Source: CAYSCZ01 sp051155775
GTDB lineage: Bacteria; Bacteroidota; Bacteroidia; Cytophagales; Cyclobacteriaceae
NCBI GenBank assembly: GCA_051155775.1
Contig: DAXETV010000016.1
Location: 62,001 to 126,000 of the forward strand
Reading direction: 5' to 3'
Length of the DNA stretch: 64,000 bases
Within the stretch, counting starts at the first letter, position 1, and each line of letters begins with the position of its first letter. The notes below the pieces were generated by a model that did not search any database, was not told the DNA's origin, and saw only the letters and a program-made list of their open reading frames with translations. Made by a program: the position numbers and the translations under genes. This document shows positions 51,976-60,885 of the stretch, one piece after another.

Positions 51976-53283
51976 TCAGCTTTTAGCAAGGGCTTCTTTA
52001 TAGGTGGACAAGGCCCGCTCGCGAGCCACTTTATGGTCTACCATTGGCCTGGGATAGTCAATTTCCTGAAACTCAGGCACCCAATGCCTGACATAATTCA
52101 ATTCCGGGTCGAATTTTTTGACCTGTGATTCCGGGTTAAAAATGCGGAAATATGGCGCCGCATCTACACCGGTACCCGCAGCCCACTGCCATCCGCCATT
52201 GTTGCTGGCCAGTTCGTAGTCCAGCAGCTTTTCAGCGAAATAGGCTTCCCCCCAGCGCCAATCGATTAATAAGTGCTTGGTAAGGAAACTTGCGGTGATC
52301 ATGCGCACGCGGTTGTGCATGTAACCGGTTTCATTGAGTTCACGCATCCCCGCATCAACGATTGGATAGCCAGTATGTCCTGTACACCATCTTTTGAAAT
52401 CATCTTCATTATTTCTCCACTCTAGGGCATCGTACTTCGAGTTGAAGTTATGGTCTGCCACCTTAGGGAAATGGTAGAGGATCATCTGGTAAAAGTCACG
52501 CCAGATCAATTCATTGAGGTATTTTTCATTTTTGTCCAGGGCAACTTTAGCGAGCGTACGAATGCTGATGGTGCCAAACCTAAGATGGACGCTCAAACGG
52601 GTAGTGCCTTTGATAGAAGGTATATTCCTTGTTTTGTGATACTTTTCGATGATCCCAGTATCGGGCGTGGGGTCCGGGAAATCGATCTTAGCAGGCTTAA
52701 AACCAATCGCTTCTAATGTTGGCATTTTATGTGATGCCAGGTGCCAGTTACTTAACTGTTCGGAGGGGTAGTGGCGGATAGGGTTGTCTTTTAACCTGGC
52801 TTTCCACATCCTGCTGTAGGGTGTATACACCGCATACGGAGTGCCGTCTTTTTTCATCACCTCTGCTTTATCAAAGATCACATGATCTTTCTTACCAATG
52901 AAAGGTATGCCCTGACTTTTTAATAGCTCAAAGATTTGCTTGTCACGGTCAATAGCATAAGGCGCATAGTCCCGGTTTGCATAGACCGTGTTGACATCAA
53001 ATTCAGTTAAGATTTTTTCCTTCCAGACATCGATTGGCTTGCCATGATAGATACAGATACTGCTTCCAGCCTCTTTTAACCTACAGTCGATCTTCTGCAG
53101 ATAATGGTGTATAAAAGATACCCGAGCATCATGCGGATCATTCAGATGGTCCAGGATGTCGGTGTCGAAAATAAATACCGGCTGTACAGGCTCGGGTTGG
53201 TTAAGTGCCTCAAACAATGCATGGTTGTCATCTAAACGTAGATCCCGTCTGTGCCAGAAAATATTAACTTTTGGTTTTGCCAT
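51976..53283 (-). CDS. phrB: Deoxyribodipyrimidine photolyase, class I CPD type
   Basis: 435 residues. The N-terminal antenna domain begins VNIFWHRRDLRLDDNHALFEAL, and the C-terminal FAD domain contains LSVHLRFGTISIRTL, WCTGHTGYPIVDAGMREL and NNGGWQWAAGTGVDAAPYFRIFNP, with the tryptophan of the electron-transfer chain. It ends ELNYVRHWVPEFQ. This is the standard light-dependent repair enzyme for cyclobutane pyrimidine dimers. It is the last gene of a three-gene operon; its ATG overlaps the SDR stop codon by one base. Confidence 0.93.
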   Translation of the reverse strand: MAKPKVNIFWHRRDLRLDDNHALFEALNQPEPVQPVFIFDTDILDHLNDPHDARVSFIHHYLQKIDCRLKEAGSSICIYHGKPIDVWKEKILTEFDVNTVYANRDYAPYAIDRDKQIFELLKSQGIPFIGKKDHVIFDKAEVMKKDGTPYAVYTPYSRMWKARLKDNPIRHYPSEQLSNWHLASHKMPTLEAIGFKPAKIDFPDPTPDTGIIEKYHKTRNIPSIKGTTRLSVHLRFGTISIRTLAKVALDKNEKYLNELIWRDFYQMILYHFPKVADHNFNSKYDALEWRNNEDDFKRWCTGHTGYPIVDAGMRELNETGYMHNRVRMITASFLTKHLLIDWRWGEAYFAEKLLDYELASNNGGWQWAAGTGVDAAPYFRIFNPESQVKKFDPELNYVRHWVPEFQEIDYPRPMVDHKVARERALSTYKEALAKS

Positions 53284-53978
53284 TATAATGGTTTGATGGT
53301 AGAGAGGCCGCCATCAACGCCCAGAACTTGGCCGGTTATCCACGACGACCTGTCAGATAGGAGAAAAGCTGCCAGGTTAGCGATATCATCAGAGGTGCCA
53401 ACTTTATTGAGTGGATGCCTTTTGGCGGAGGCTTGAATTTTTTCTTCTGAGGAGAGTAATTTTCCTGCCAACGGTGTATTCGTTATGGAAGGCGCAATAA
53501 TGTTGACTCTCACCTTAGGGGCCAATTCAGCAGCTAACGATTTACCCAATCCTTCCACAGCGCCTTTTGCAGAAGCAACGGATGCATGAAAGCCCATGCC
53601 CTGGTTTACAGCAACGGTACTGAACATAACCACACTGGACTGCTCTGCTTTTTTTAGCAAGGGCAATACCGATTGGAGGGTTTTAACCGCACCCAGTAGG
53701 TTCACTTCCAGGTCTTTTTGGAAATCGATTATTTTTAGCCTGTGAAATGGCTTCAGGTTAATGGTCCCCGGGCAATAAGCCAGCCCGTCAATGTGTTCAA
53801 CCTCAAGGTTTAGGGAATCGTCTCCGGTTACATCATATGTGACATGTTGGATATTTTTCAGGTTTTCATGGTTCCAGGAACGCGAAGCGACGATTATATT
53901 ATTTTCTGTTGCTAATTGCCTGGCTAAAGACAGTCCTATGCCTGAACTGCCGCCGATGATAAGATATGTTTTACTCAT
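53283..53978 (-). CDS. Short-chain dehydrogenase-like protein lacking the catalytic tyrosine
   Basis: 231-residue Rossmann protein. The cofactor motif GGSSGIGLSLARQLA is intact, as are NLLGAVKTLQSVLPLL and the C-terminal GVDGGLSTI. In the active site the serine region reads VMFSTVAVNQ and the YxxxK motif reads VASAK: lysine stays but tyrosine is valine. It overlaps the upstream photolyase gene by eight bases and the downstream one by one, so all three are translationally coupled. Nucleotide binding without classic dehydrogenase chemistry is likely; a role in the light-repair system, such as flavin or antenna-pterin metabolism, is inference from context only. Confidence 0.88.
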   Translation of the reverse strand: MSKTYLIIGGSSGIGLSLARQLATENNIIVASRSWNHENLKNIQHVTYDVTGDDSLNLEVEHIDGLAYCPGTINLKPFHRLKIIDFQKDLEVNLLGAVKTLQSVLPLLKKAEQSSVVMFSTVAVNQGMGFHASVASAKGAVEGLGKSLAAELAPKVRVNIIAPSITNTPLAGKLLSSEEKIQASAKRHPLNKVGTSDDIANLAAFLLSDRSSWITGQVLGVDGGLSTIKPL

Positions 53979-55464
53979 GAGTTACGTTATTTATAAATTG
54001 TTCTGCTTTTTGAAAAAGCGTTGATTTTTTCTCTTCATTCATCTTTTCCAGCGTACTAACCATCATACCCATTCTTTGGTTCTTTTGGAAAAAAGATTTC
54101 TTACTTTCTATAAAGCGCCAGTACAAGCCGTTCATAATCTCTGACCATTCACCTTTCTTATAATTGCTCATCTTCAGGATGTAGTTTCCACCACTGATGT
54201 AAGGCTTGGTGGCAAATATTCCACCATCTGCAAACTGGCTCATACCATAGACATTGGGTGCCATCACCCAATCGGCGGAATCAACATACATTTCCATAAA
54301 CCATTTATAGACTTCATCCGGGTCAATTTCACACATCAACATGATGTTTCCGATTACCATCAGACGTTCTATGTGATGGGTATAACCATACTTAACGGCT
54401 TTTTTGATGGCATCATCCAGCGGAGGTATGCCTGTGGTACCATCATACCAACAGGATTTCAATTTTCTGTGATGGCCAAAGAAATTGATGTTCAGCTTAT
54501 CATCGTAATGGTGATAAATACCCCGGAGGAACTCACGCCACCCAATAATCTGACGTACAAACCCTTCTAGGCTAGGATAGTGAATATCATTTTTTTCAGC
54601 ATGGGCAAGTGCTTTATCGATCACTTCATCAGGGGTGATTAGTCCAAGGTTGAGGTAAGGGGAAAGGGTGGAGTGGAAGATGAACGTTTCCTTGCTGTGG
54701 ATTGCATCTTCATATGGCCCGAAATCATTGAATTTTTTTTCGAGGAAATCATCCAGGCAGGCCAACGCTTCTTTCCGCGTGGTAGCCCAGCTAAAATTGT
54801 CCACTGAGCCGGGATGGTTTTCAAAAAGTTCATTAACCAGATTTTTGACCGCTTCAACATTTGTGTTGCTGTCAAATTCAGGAACATCTGGCAGTGCTAA
54901 ACCTTTGGGTAGTTTCTTCCGGTTTTCCGCATCGAATGACCATTTGCCATATTCAGGCTTACCTTCCTCATCGATAAGTACATTCAGTGCTTTCCTTTGT
55001 TGCTGATAGAAAGTTTGCATGAAGGGCTTTTTTTGTGCCGATATATACGCTTCGAATGATTTTTGAGTGTTGATAAAGCCTGGCGATTTCAGGATGTTGA
55101 GCTTTAATTGCCTGTCTTTTGCCAATTGCTGTATCCGCTCTTTAAAAAAGTGATCTTCAATTTCATAGGTCACTAATTCTTGAATGGAAGGTTGCTTATC
55201 CAATACTCCGGTCAGTTTATCTTCATAAGATGGCTGTTCGCCTCTTTTTTGCAGTTTTCGATACACAATGTTTTTACCTTTGGCAATTAGCTCATCTGCA
55301 TGATTCCGCATAGCCGCTAGAAAGAGGACGATCTTATGCTTATGGTACCTGTAATGCGTACATAAGCCATAATCTTCGGCCATAAATATAAGGTCCTCAT
55401 CAAGCAAATTTTCATGGGCAGGATATAAGCTATCACCTAAAATTAAGAATAATCTTTTGCTCAT
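53971..55464 (-). CDS. Photolyase of the Fe-S/(6-4) bacterial group, apparently without cluster cysteines
   Basis: 497 residues of the deoxyribodipyrimidine-photolyase-related group (FeS-BCP/CryPro, including (6-4) photolyase PhrB of Agrobacterium). The N-terminus LFLILGDSLYPAHENLL and the C-terminal GYTHHIERLMVIGN, PNVYGMSQFADGGIFATKPY and SGGNYILKMS blocks are diagnostic. Known members continue with CxxC and a third cysteine before the LYW block to hold a [4Fe-4S] cluster; here the stretch reads NYKKGEWSEIMNGLYW, shorter and cysteine-free. So it probably binds FAD but no cluster. It is the first gene of the operon with the SDR and CPD photolyase. (6-4) photoproduct repair is expected by family. 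Confidence 0.9.
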   Translation of the reverse strand: MSKRLFLILGDSLYPAHENLLDEDLIFMAEDYGLCTHYRYHKHKIVLFLAAMRNHADELIAKGKNIVYRKLQKRGEQPSYEDKLTGVLDKQPSIQELVTYEIEDHFFKERIQQLAKDRQLKLNILKSPGFINTQKSFEAYISAQKKPFMQTFYQQQRKALNVLIDEEGKPEYGKWSFDAENRKKLPKGLALPDVPEFDSNTNVEAVKNLVNELFENHPGSVDNFSWATTRKEALACLDDFLEKKFNDFGPYEDAIHSKETFIFHSTLSPYLNLGLITPDEVIDKALAHAEKNDIHYPSLEGFVRQIIGWREFLRGIYHHYDDKLNINFFGHHRKLKSCWYDGTTGIPPLDDAIKKAVKYGYTHHIERLMVIGNIMLMCEIDPDEVYKWFMEMYVDSADWVMAPNVYGMSQFADGGIFATKPYISGGNYILKMSNYKKGEWSEIMNGLYWRFIESKKSFFQKNQRMGMMVSTLEKMNEEKKSTLFQKAEQFINNVTHE

Positions 55465-55780
55465 ATAGGTTATTTAAAGGACATTCAGCTCATTTTTGTT
55501 TTATGATTTCGTTTTGGCTTTGGAGTGAAAGATATGAAGGGATTCTGTAATTTTCCGGGCTTATTGTTTAAACATACATGAATTCATGGGTGGTTAACAT
55601 CATATCATGATTGATACCTTAAGAAAATCAAAACAGCATCAGCAAGGTGTTGAGGATCCAAAAATTTTATATACACATACACTTCTATTCAGGTCGCTTG
55701 GTTATTTCTGTTTATCAAGCCATTTTTTTAGGGAATCATGGGTAGTAAGTTATTTTAAATCAGACCACAAACTTATTCCT
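55465..55780. other. Gene-free stretch upstream of the photolyase operon
   Basis: This 316-bp gap holds the photolyase-operon promoter on the minus strand and the end of the metal operon. A short rightward frame from 55607 runs antisense into the HMA gene and has no family signs. I see no repeat or RNA gene. Confidence 0.4.
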
Positions 55781-56137
55781 TCAATGACCATGTCCGCCAT
55801 CCTTACAACAGAATGGAAGGTTGTTGTATGCTTCCTGGTCACGCTTTAGGGTATCGGCATGGTAACCAACCCTGGTAATCCTTTCACGAATGGTTTGCGG
55901 ATCTGTTTTATCAGGATTGTAGACCACTGATACTACCTTATTATCAAGGTTTAAAACGGCATTTTTTACGCCTTTTTCGAAAGTAAGATCGTACTCTATG
56001 GCCTCCTTGCACATTTCACAAATGGCAGAGGTTTTGATATCCACTTTATACCCCTTTTTTACTTTAATCGGCTTATCCTGTGCCTGGCATGTAAAAGCCA
56101 TGATCAACATAAATGTTATTAATTGTAGTGCTTTCAT
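55781..56137 (-). CDS. Exported HMA-domain metal-binding protein
   Basis: 118 residues: signal peptide (MKALQLITFMLIMAFTCQAQ), a heavy-metal-associated domain with the CxxC site at Cys40 and Cys43 (SAICEMCKEAIEY), and a C-terminal tail with CCKDGGHGH that adds Cys and His ligands. Likely a periplasmic copper or related metal chaperone. It starts one base after the TonB receptor gene's end region, as third gene of the operon HYC_CC_PP protein-receptor-HMA. Confidence 0.88.
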   Translation of the reverse strand: MKALQLITFMLIMAFTCQAQDKPIKVKKGYKVDIKTSAICEMCKEAIEYDLTFEKGVKNAVLNLDNKVVSVVYNPDKTDPQTIRERITRVGYHADTLKRDQEAYNNLPFCCKDGGHGH

Positions 56138-56138
56138 A

Positions 56139-58346
56139 TTATCTGGATTTTATTTTGTAACGTATTCCTGCATAAACTAACCTGCCTGCTACAGGTCCCC
56201 AGGTAAGGGAGGCATCAAATTGTTCACCAAATGGATTTTCTGCATCAATGATGGGATCATCCTGTCTGAAATCGAAAAGGTTTTCCGATCCCAGGTAAAT
56301 ACTTCCCCATCTGAATCCCCTGGATACCTGTGTATTCACCAGGGAATAATCCGGTGAAAATTCACCAATTTGAAAAGCGTCGGGTTTGTCGGTCGTATTG
56401 GGTAGTCGCTTTCTTCCTATCCACTGATAAGTGAGGTCTGCTTTCCATTTATCAAAGCGTGTTGCGTAAGCCAGGTTGAGAAATACTCTGTTTTTAGGCA
56501 CAAAAGGTACCTGGCGAATTGTCCCGTTGATGGTTGCCCGTACATCATATAGTTTATATGCTGCTTTCATGTCCAGTGCTTTAGTGAGTGATATTGATCC
56601 CTCAATTTGAAAGCTATGGGCATAAGACCTGCCATTTAGGTTGTCTATGGAAACTGCATCTGAACTGGCATCTATATCCACGATCATTTGGTTCACAAAA
56701 GAGGTGTAAAAATAATCGGCCACTAACTGAAGTTCTTTTTCACCAACATCTATTTGTTTTACTATACTTCCACCCATATTCCATGACTCTTCCGGCCGGA
56801 TATTTTCTCTAATAATAAGACTGCGTGACGATATCAGCGATGAGGTGTTTTCAATCAAAGGGTTAGGTGTTCTGTAACCCCTGCCAGTTGCCAGCCTTAT
56901 GGTCGTATTTTCTACAGGTTGATATCTTAAATGTATCCTTGGTGTAAAATAAGTTCCGTACAGATTATGTTGATCCAACCGTGTGCCTAAAACCAGGGAA
57001 ACATTGTCTTCAGGTAAGTAAGAATATTCAAAATATGCGCCGGGGATTATTTCCTGCCGTGAAAAAGATGAGTCCACGTATATTTCGTTGAAATTATCAA
57101 ACAGGATGCTTACTCCGGTTTTATACTGATGCTGGGTGTTATTGATAATATTTTGAAAGATAACATTTCCATAGAAGGTCTTTTCAGTTCCTTCGTAGCG
57201 ATCCTTTCCAAATCCGGCATTGATCTTTTGGTAAGAACCTGAATAAATGAAACCCCAGCCTTTATAAGGCTTAGCGGGGAATAACAGACCGGTTTTTCCA
57301 AAAAGTTCCAACCGGGTGGTGTTATTGCTAAACCCATAAAATTGAGAGAGCTGATGGTCTGAGTCAAAACCAAAACCATTTTGTCCGCCAACTTTTTCAT
57401 CCCGCATGATGTGTATACCAACTTGTGAGACTAACTTATCACTCTGGTACTTGTACCGGTTGAGCACATTAATTTGTCTGGATTTTGGTAGATCCATAAA
57501 TCCGTCGTCGTTTCTGTCGATTTCACTGGCAAAATAATCGGAATGGGTCATCAAGGCTCCGGACCATTTATCAGTTAATTTAAATGAAGTATTTATGTTC
57601 AGTTCGGTCCTTCCGAAGCTGTTTGCGTAAGCATTAACATATAATTTCTCGCTGTTTTCCGGCTTCTTGAATTCTAAATTTATCTGGCCGGTCATCGACT
57701 CAAAACCATTAACTACAGAACCTGCCCCTTTACCAACATCAATGGATTGAATCCAGGTGCCGGGAACAAAGCCTAACCCATATCTTGCGGTAAGCCCACG
57801 AATAAGGGGTATATTTTCTCTGTTGATTTGAACATACCGACCATCTAATCCCAGCATCCGTATGACTTTTGCTCCACTTACTGCATCACTATAAGATACA
57901 TCCACCGAAGCATTGGTTTCAAAACTTTCTGACAGGTTACAGCAAGCCGCTTTTGTAAGTTCGGATTCAAGGATCACCTCGTTGTGTATTGGTTGTTGAG
58001 CATCAAAAAAGGTACTTTTCGATTCAACAATCACTTCACCCAAAGATTCTGATGCAGCCTGCATCATAATGTGCATGGGATCAACAAACTGAACTTTTAA
58101 AGTATCTGTTTGGTAGCCTAAATACCGGATCACCAAATGATCTCCCGGCGAAGCTTCGAGGCTAAACATTCCATTTTCATCGGTGGTAGTACCTGCTTCT
58201 TTTTCCAGTAATTTAATCGTAGCACCAATTAAGGATTGATGCTCATTATCCATAACATGACCCTTGACTGTTTGTGCTTGTAAAGCATAATCTGAAATGA
58301 TGAATTGTATTGATATAGTAATTAAGATTAATAATCTCATATTCAC
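56139..58346 (-). CDS. TonB-dependent receptor, metal-associated type
   Basis: 735 residues: signal peptide to about 24, a carboxypeptidase-regulatory-like domain (about 26-105, VKGHVMDNEHQSLIGATIKL), a plug domain (VDVSYSDAVSGAKVIRMLGLDGRYVQINRENIP) and a barrel ending RLVYAGIRYKIKSR. A double cysteine in TKAACCNLSESFETN at the plug start is characteristic of receptors encoded beside HMA and HYC_CC_PP proteins. The substrate is probably a metal or metal complex, with copper favoured by the neighbours. No SusD partner is present. Confidence 0.9.
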   Translation of the reverse strand: MNMRLLILITISIQFIISDYALQAQTVKGHVMDNEHQSLIGATIKLLEKEAGTTTDENGMFSLEASPGDHLVIRYLGYQTDTLKVQFVDPMHIMMQAASESLGEVIVESKSTFFDAQQPIHNEVILESELTKAACCNLSESFETNASVDVSYSDAVSGAKVIRMLGLDGRYVQINRENIPLIRGLTARYGLGFVPGTWIQSIDVGKGAGSVVNGFESMTGQINLEFKKPENSEKLYVNAYANSFGRTELNINTSFKLTDKWSGALMTHSDYFASEIDRNDDGFMDLPKSRQINVLNRYKYQSDKLVSQVGIHIMRDEKVGGQNGFGFDSDHQLSQFYGFSNNTTRLELFGKTGLLFPAKPYKGWGFIYSGSYQKINAGFGKDRYEGTEKTFYGNVIFQNIINNTQHQYKTGVSILFDNFNEIYVDSSFSRQEIIPGAYFEYSYLPEDNVSLVLGTRLDQHNLYGTYFTPRIHLRYQPVENTTIRLATGRGYRTPNPLIENTSSLISSRSLIIRENIRPEESWNMGGSIVKQIDVGEKELQLVADYFYTSFVNQMIVDIDASSDAVSIDNLNGRSYAHSFQIEGSISLTKALDMKAAYKLYDVRATINGTIRQVPFVPKNRVFLNLAYATRFDKWKADLTYQWIGRKRLPNTTDKPDAFQIGEFSPDYSLVNTQVSRGFRWGSIYLGSENLFDFRQDDPIIDAENPFGEQFDASLTWGPVAGRLVYAGIRYKIKSR

Positions 58347-58425
58347 AGGTTATAAAATTTAGGAAATTATTTTTCAGCTTTTCAACTCTTGAAAATGCCG
58401 GGATCCGGGAAATGAGATTAGAAAA

Positions 58426-58824
58426 CTAAAGTAAAAAGGATTGTGTCAGGACAGGCAAGTCCAGGTCAAACTGAGGCGGTTTATAATGTGGATTGTTGAT
58501 GTTTTTTGTAGCAGAGAACAGGATATCAAAGTCAATAAGAAGAATCGCAAGGGAGGTAATAAAGTAAAGATTTGCATCAATTATTATCTGACCCTCTAGT
58601 GTTTGATAATCGTCCACTACCAAAAGTTGCATGGTGTCTTTGCAACAATCCACGGGGCATTCGGTGTTATTATCCTTATCCATAGTATCCATACAGGAAC
58701 CAGCCTGATGAAATATGGACATACTTTTCAGTCTTCCCATGCAGTAGTGCTTATGCAGTGGAAACCCCGTAGATGTAACCAACAATAGGGCAGAAAGAAA
58801 AATAATAGATAATTGTTTAATCAT
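58426..58824 (-). CDS. HYC_CC_PP family protein
   Basis: 132 residues; the start is ATG 58824 (MIKQLSIIFLSALLLVTSTG), just before the hydrophobic segment. The three name-giving motifs are present in order: HKHYC near residue 24, CPVDCC near residue 60 and the PHYKPPQ block near residue 115. A second hydrophobic stretch spans about residues 85-100. This Bacteroidota family has no fixed function but recurs beside metal-related TonB receptors. It heads the metal operon and is divergent from the small membrane protein at 58878. Confidence 0.88.
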   Translation of the reverse strand: MIKQLSIIFLSALLLVTSTGFPLHKHYCMGRLKSMSIFHQAGSCMDTMDKDNNTECPVDCCKDTMQLLVVDDYQTLEGQIIIDANLYFITSLAILLIDFDILFSATKNINNPHYKPPQFDLDLPVLTQSFLL

Positions 58825-58877
58825 TTTATCATATAGACGATAACGTAGACTATCTTTACTACGTTTTGGATTACATA

Positions 58878-59096
58878 ATGGACACTTTAATTTTAATAAT
58901 TTCAATTGTTATCATTACTCAGATAGCAATCTTTTTTGCAAATAAACACTTTCGTAAAAAAGAAAATAAGGATAATATAGCTTTTAAGTACAACATCCAC
59001 TCACGAGGAGATGCCTGGAGATTAATTAATGACCTTTCTATTCCTGAGGAGGATAGAAAGAAAATCGAGCTTATTTATCAAAAAGGAAAATATTGA
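58878..59096 (+). CDS. Small single-helix membrane protein, unknown function
   Basis: 72 residues from ATG 58878: one membrane helix (about 3-22, LILIISIVIITQIAIFFANK), then a basic cytoplasmic part (FRKKENKDN) and a helical tail with RGDAWRLINDLSIPEEDRKK. I recognise no family. It is divergent from the metal operon and ends four bases before the end of metX on the other strand. Confidence 0.65.
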   Translation: MDTLILIISIVIITQIAIFFANKHFRKKENKDNIAFKYNIHSRGDAWRLINDLSIPEEDRKKIELIYQKGKY

Positions 59097-59099
59097 TCT

Positions 59100-60140
59100 T
59101 CAGCATTCCATTAAATGATGCTGCATAAACGCGGATACAAATTTCTTCAATTGATCGATCTCCACCAGAAAACCATCATGACCGTAGTTAGTCCTTACTT
59201 CCCGGTAAACTGAGTGGGGAATATGATGGGCAAGAAATTTTTGCTCATTAGTTGGGAACAAAATATCAGTGTCTACTCCGATAGCTAACGTTTTGGCTTT
59301 TATTTTTCTGAGGGCATTTTCCATAGATCCTCGCCTTCTTCCCACATTATGAGAATCCATAGCTTTGCTTAGCGACCAGTAAGAGAAGGCGTTGAACCGG
59401 TCAATAAATTTATTTCCCTGATATTGTTGGTAACTGCTTGCCCTGTACGCGTCAGTTTTTTCAGGATCATCCAGTTGTTTGTCCAGGTATACTTTGTAAT
59501 TCCTGTAGCTTAATAATGCCGCAGCCCTGGCTGCCTTTAATCCATTTTTTCCTGCATGGGGATCATCATCACTCCATGTTTGGTCGGCGGCAATGCACAT
59601 TCTTTGGGATTCATTGAAAGCAATACCCCACGGAGAGTGAAAAGCGTTAGCTGCAACAGGGATGATTTTTTGAACAGTATCAGGCTCCATGATTGCCCAT
59701 TCTAAAACCTGCTGCCCACCAAGTGATCCACCTACGAGTGTATCAATGTAATTAATTTTCAGATGGTCCTTCAAAAGAATAAGTGCATTTACCATATCTC
59801 TTATGGTAATTGCGGGGAAATCATGAAAATATGGCTTTCCTGTGCCTGGATTAATGGATAATGGCCCGGTGGAACCATAACAACTACCTAAGACGTTGGC
59901 ACAAATAATGAAATAATTTTTTGTTTCAAATAAAGTATCATCCCCGATTAGTTTGGGCCACCACAGATCCACATCAGACCCACCAGATAAAGCGTGGCAT
60001 ATCCAGATGACATTGTCTTTGTTTTCGTTCAGGTTTCCGTAGGTATGATATTGCAGTTGAAAGCCGTTTAAATAATTACCCTGTTCAAGTTTGAATTTTT
60101 TGAGATGATGGAAAATATGGGATTGTTTATTTCTTTCCAT
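59100..60140 (-). CDS. metX: Homoserine O-acetyltransferase
   Basis: 346-residue alpha/beta-hydrolase-fold enzyme that acetylates homoserine in methionine synthesis. The nucleophile elbow is VGGSLGGQQ with Ser139. HALSGGSDVDLWW forms the oxyanion-hole region, ANVLGSCYGSTGP is a MetX signature, and the C-terminal catalytic Asp and His are in AIGVDTDILFP and NYGHDGFLVE. The gene is preceded by a SAM-riboswitch-like leader, which supports a methionine role. An aryl-sulfhydrylase (MetY) gene is not within the window. Confidence 0.95.
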   Translation of the reverse strand: MERNKQSHIFHHLKKFKLEQGNYLNGFQLQYHTYGNLNENKDNVIWICHALSGGSDVDLWWPKLIGDDTLFETKNYFIICANVLGSCYGSTGPLSINPGTGKPYFHDFPAITIRDMVNALILLKDHLKINYIDTLVGGSLGGQQVLEWAIMEPDTVQKIIPVAANAFHSPWGIAFNESQRMCIAADQTWSDDDPHAGKNGLKAARAAALLSYRNYKVYLDKQLDDPEKTDAYRASSYQQYQGNKFIDRFNAFSYWSLSKAMDSHNVGRRRGSMENALRKIKAKTLAIGVDTDILFPTNEQKFLAHHIPHSVYREVRTNYGHDGFLVEIDQLKKFVSAFMQHHLMEC

Positions 60141-60221
60141 AGAATAATTCGATTTTACGGGATAATGGAAAAGTAGATGTGTTATGATTTGTCATGATTA
60201 ATCATTTATATTTCCCTATGA

Positions 60222-60296
60222 GGGACAGGATTTGGCACCTTCTCAATTATCGAGGGTTGCCAGGGGATGTGAGCCTGTTCTCTGACCCCTTCTGTA
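60222..60296 (-). promoter_or_regulatory. SAM riboswitch (S-box family or close variant) in the metX leader
   Basis: On the minus strand the metX leader carries the conserved core of SAM-I-class riboswitches: AGGGG...CCCCT forming P2, CTGGCAACC (60263-60255), a CTC/GAG P3 hairpin, and GGTGCCAAATCC (60239-60228). Outer bases ACAG (60295-60292) and CTGT (60228-60225) can form P1. The segment is only about 75 bases and I see no P4, so it is probably a short variant. Its place before metX, a methionine-synthesis gene, fits SAM-dependent repression. About 80 bases separate it from the ATG; no classic terminator with T-tract is present, so control of translation or an alternative structure is possible. 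Confidence 0.75.
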
Positions 60297-60375
60297 TAAA
60301 CGATTTTCCAGCCAGGAGAGAATCGAATAACAAATAAGGTAGGTAATATTGATAATTACAAATAATTAGTGTCTT

Positions 60376-60885
60376 TTAAGGCCTACGCCTTCCACCATGA
60401 CCTCTACCATGCCATCTTTTAGGGTGTGCATGATTAAAAATTCGATCAACCATCCGGTCAAATTCAACTTTTTGAGATTCACTGCATAGCTCCCTCACTT
60501 GTTTCAGGTGATGAAAGTTGGATAGCTCATGTTGTGTATGAAGTTCTGCCAATTTTTGCACTTGTCTATTTATCGCATCCTCATCTAATTGAGCTGATTT
60601 TGTTTTTTCCATCAATACCTTTTTTTCCCGGTGGATCTCCTCTAGTATCCTTCCGGTTTCCTTATGGTGTTTGTTTCTCAGCTTATCAAAGTTATTGAAT
60701 TGTTCATCGGTAAAATTAAGCCTGTTTTTAAGCACCCTTTCAATAAACCTGCCTCTTCCGTGAAAGTCCCTGTTTAAAAAAGGTCGCTTGAATTGAATCC
60801 AAACAGTTGCCAGTGAAATTACATTTACAATGACCAGAATAATTATGATGATAATTAATATTCTATTTCTATTGAAGTAACTCAT
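60376..60885 (-). CDS. Spy/CpxP-like periplasmic protein, membrane anchored
   Basis: 169 residues from ATG 60885 (MSYFNRNRILIII), which overlaps the preceding gene by 17 bases; an earlier ATG at 60936 lies deeper in that gene. One N-terminal membrane helix precedes an all-helical part with the LTxxQ-like motif NFTDEQFNNFDKLRNKH, typical of Spy, CpxP and ZraP proteins, and a second helix with CSESQKVEFDRM. The tail is His/Gly/Arg-rich (HAHPKRWHGRGHGGRRRP), suggesting metal binding. Last gene of the ECF sigma operon. Confidence 0.82.
   Translation of the reverse strand: MSYFNRNRILIIIIIILVIVNVISLATVWIQFKRPFLNRDFHGRGRFIERVLKNRLNFTDEQFNNFDKLRNKHHKETGRILEEIHREKKVLMEKTKSAQLDEDAINRQVQKLAELHTQHELSNFHHLKQVRELCSESQKVEFDRMVDRIFNHAHPKRWHGRGHGGRRRP

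Noticed and set aside
55607..55849. An 80-residue rightward gene in the gap before the HMA gene
   Set aside because: It runs antisense into the HMA gene and shows no recognisable domain or signal.
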